The position numbers were made by a program, and so were the translations under genes. Of a stretch of DNA of 64,000 nucleotides, positions 63,808 to 64,000 are shown piece by piece; position 1 is the first letter of the stretch; each line of letters opens with the position of its first letter. The DNA lies in the NCBI GenBank assembly GCA_963662175.1, contig OY759217.1, forward strand, positions 45,112,108-45,176,107, read 5' to 3'. The notes under the pieces were generated by a model, which did no database searches, was not told the DNA's origin, and saw only the letters and a program-made list of their open reading frames with translations. The DNA comes from Aradus depressus (taxonomy: Eukaryota > Arthropoda > Insecta > Hemiptera > Aradidae).

Positions 63808-64000
63808 CAACTATAGAAAGTATAGAGGAAGTTATATAATTGGTCGGAAATTCGATTTTGTCTTTTTACCGGAATTTTATGCTGTCCAACCCACTGACTC
63901 TAAAAATGAAAAAAAAAAAATTCTCTATGTGTGTCTGTGAACACCCATAAGAACGACACTTTTGATTTACCACCAAATCAGCCCCCCAAAAAAATATAAA
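63808..64000 (+). repeat. REP-P copy, cut by the window end
   Basis: CTATAGAAAGTATAGAGGAA, ATAATTGGTCGGAAATTCGA, A-rich block at 63908 and the start of a sub-repeat. It continues beyond the window. Confidence 0.8.

Overview
The window looks like a stretch of a repeat-rich, AT-rich insect genome, possibly a hemipteran such as a planthopper. The species is a guess. Support comes from the transposon families (Jockey and R1-like non-LTR elements, PIF/Harbinger, hAT), a tRNA-derived SINE ending in CCTAA units (the C-strand of the insect telomere repeat TTAGG), and spliced exons of an animal immunoglobulin-domain gene. I see no bacterial-style operons, rRNA genes or CRISPR arrays.

Host gene: only one is convincing. 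It lies on the minus strand as two phase-1/phase-1 exons (54066-53923 and 46063-45875) that together encode one Ig-like C2 domain, probably of an irregular-chiasm/nephrin/syg-2-like adhesion receptor. The 7.9 kb intron between them is full of repeats.

Mobile DNA makes up most of the rest. (1) A young Jockey-type retrotransposon at 35435-40023 has an intact endonuclease/reverse transcriptase, a gag-like ORF1 cut at its 5' end, an 82-nt poly(A) tail and a 7-bp target duplication. (2) Three different short PIF/Harbinger elements (25374-26204, 58248-58888, 61987-62787) each have long terminal inverted repeats (TIRs), a 3-bp TTA or TAT duplication, and only the N-terminal transposase segment. (3) An internally deleted hAT element lies at 1335-1974 with a perfect 8-bp duplication. 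(4) A 5'-truncated R1-like insertion (17047-17696, 16-bp duplication) lies next to a decayed RTE-like reverse transcriptase. (5) About twenty copies or fragments of SINE-1 are present, several with clear target duplications. (6) REP-P, a family I cannot name, has more than 25 copies or pieces; it has palindromic ends and internal sub-repeats of about 165 bp, and it is the landing site of the Jockey element and of two Harbinger elements. (7) REP-A (about 550 bp) and an associated palindromic MITE recur together. (8) A 1.24 kb foldback element has arms of about 400 bp.

Tandem arrays include a 29-bp minisatellite (6254-6603), a satellite of about 222 bp made from the 3' half of SINE-1 (7690-8516), a 33-bp array (21244-21474) and a 42-bp array (23828-24037). 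Working labels: SINE-1 and SINE-2 are tRNA-derived SINEs. REP-P '+' means the copy reads from its ACTTCCCC hairpin end toward its CGGTGATTCACCG end. REP-A '+' reads from its GAGATCGAGG end.
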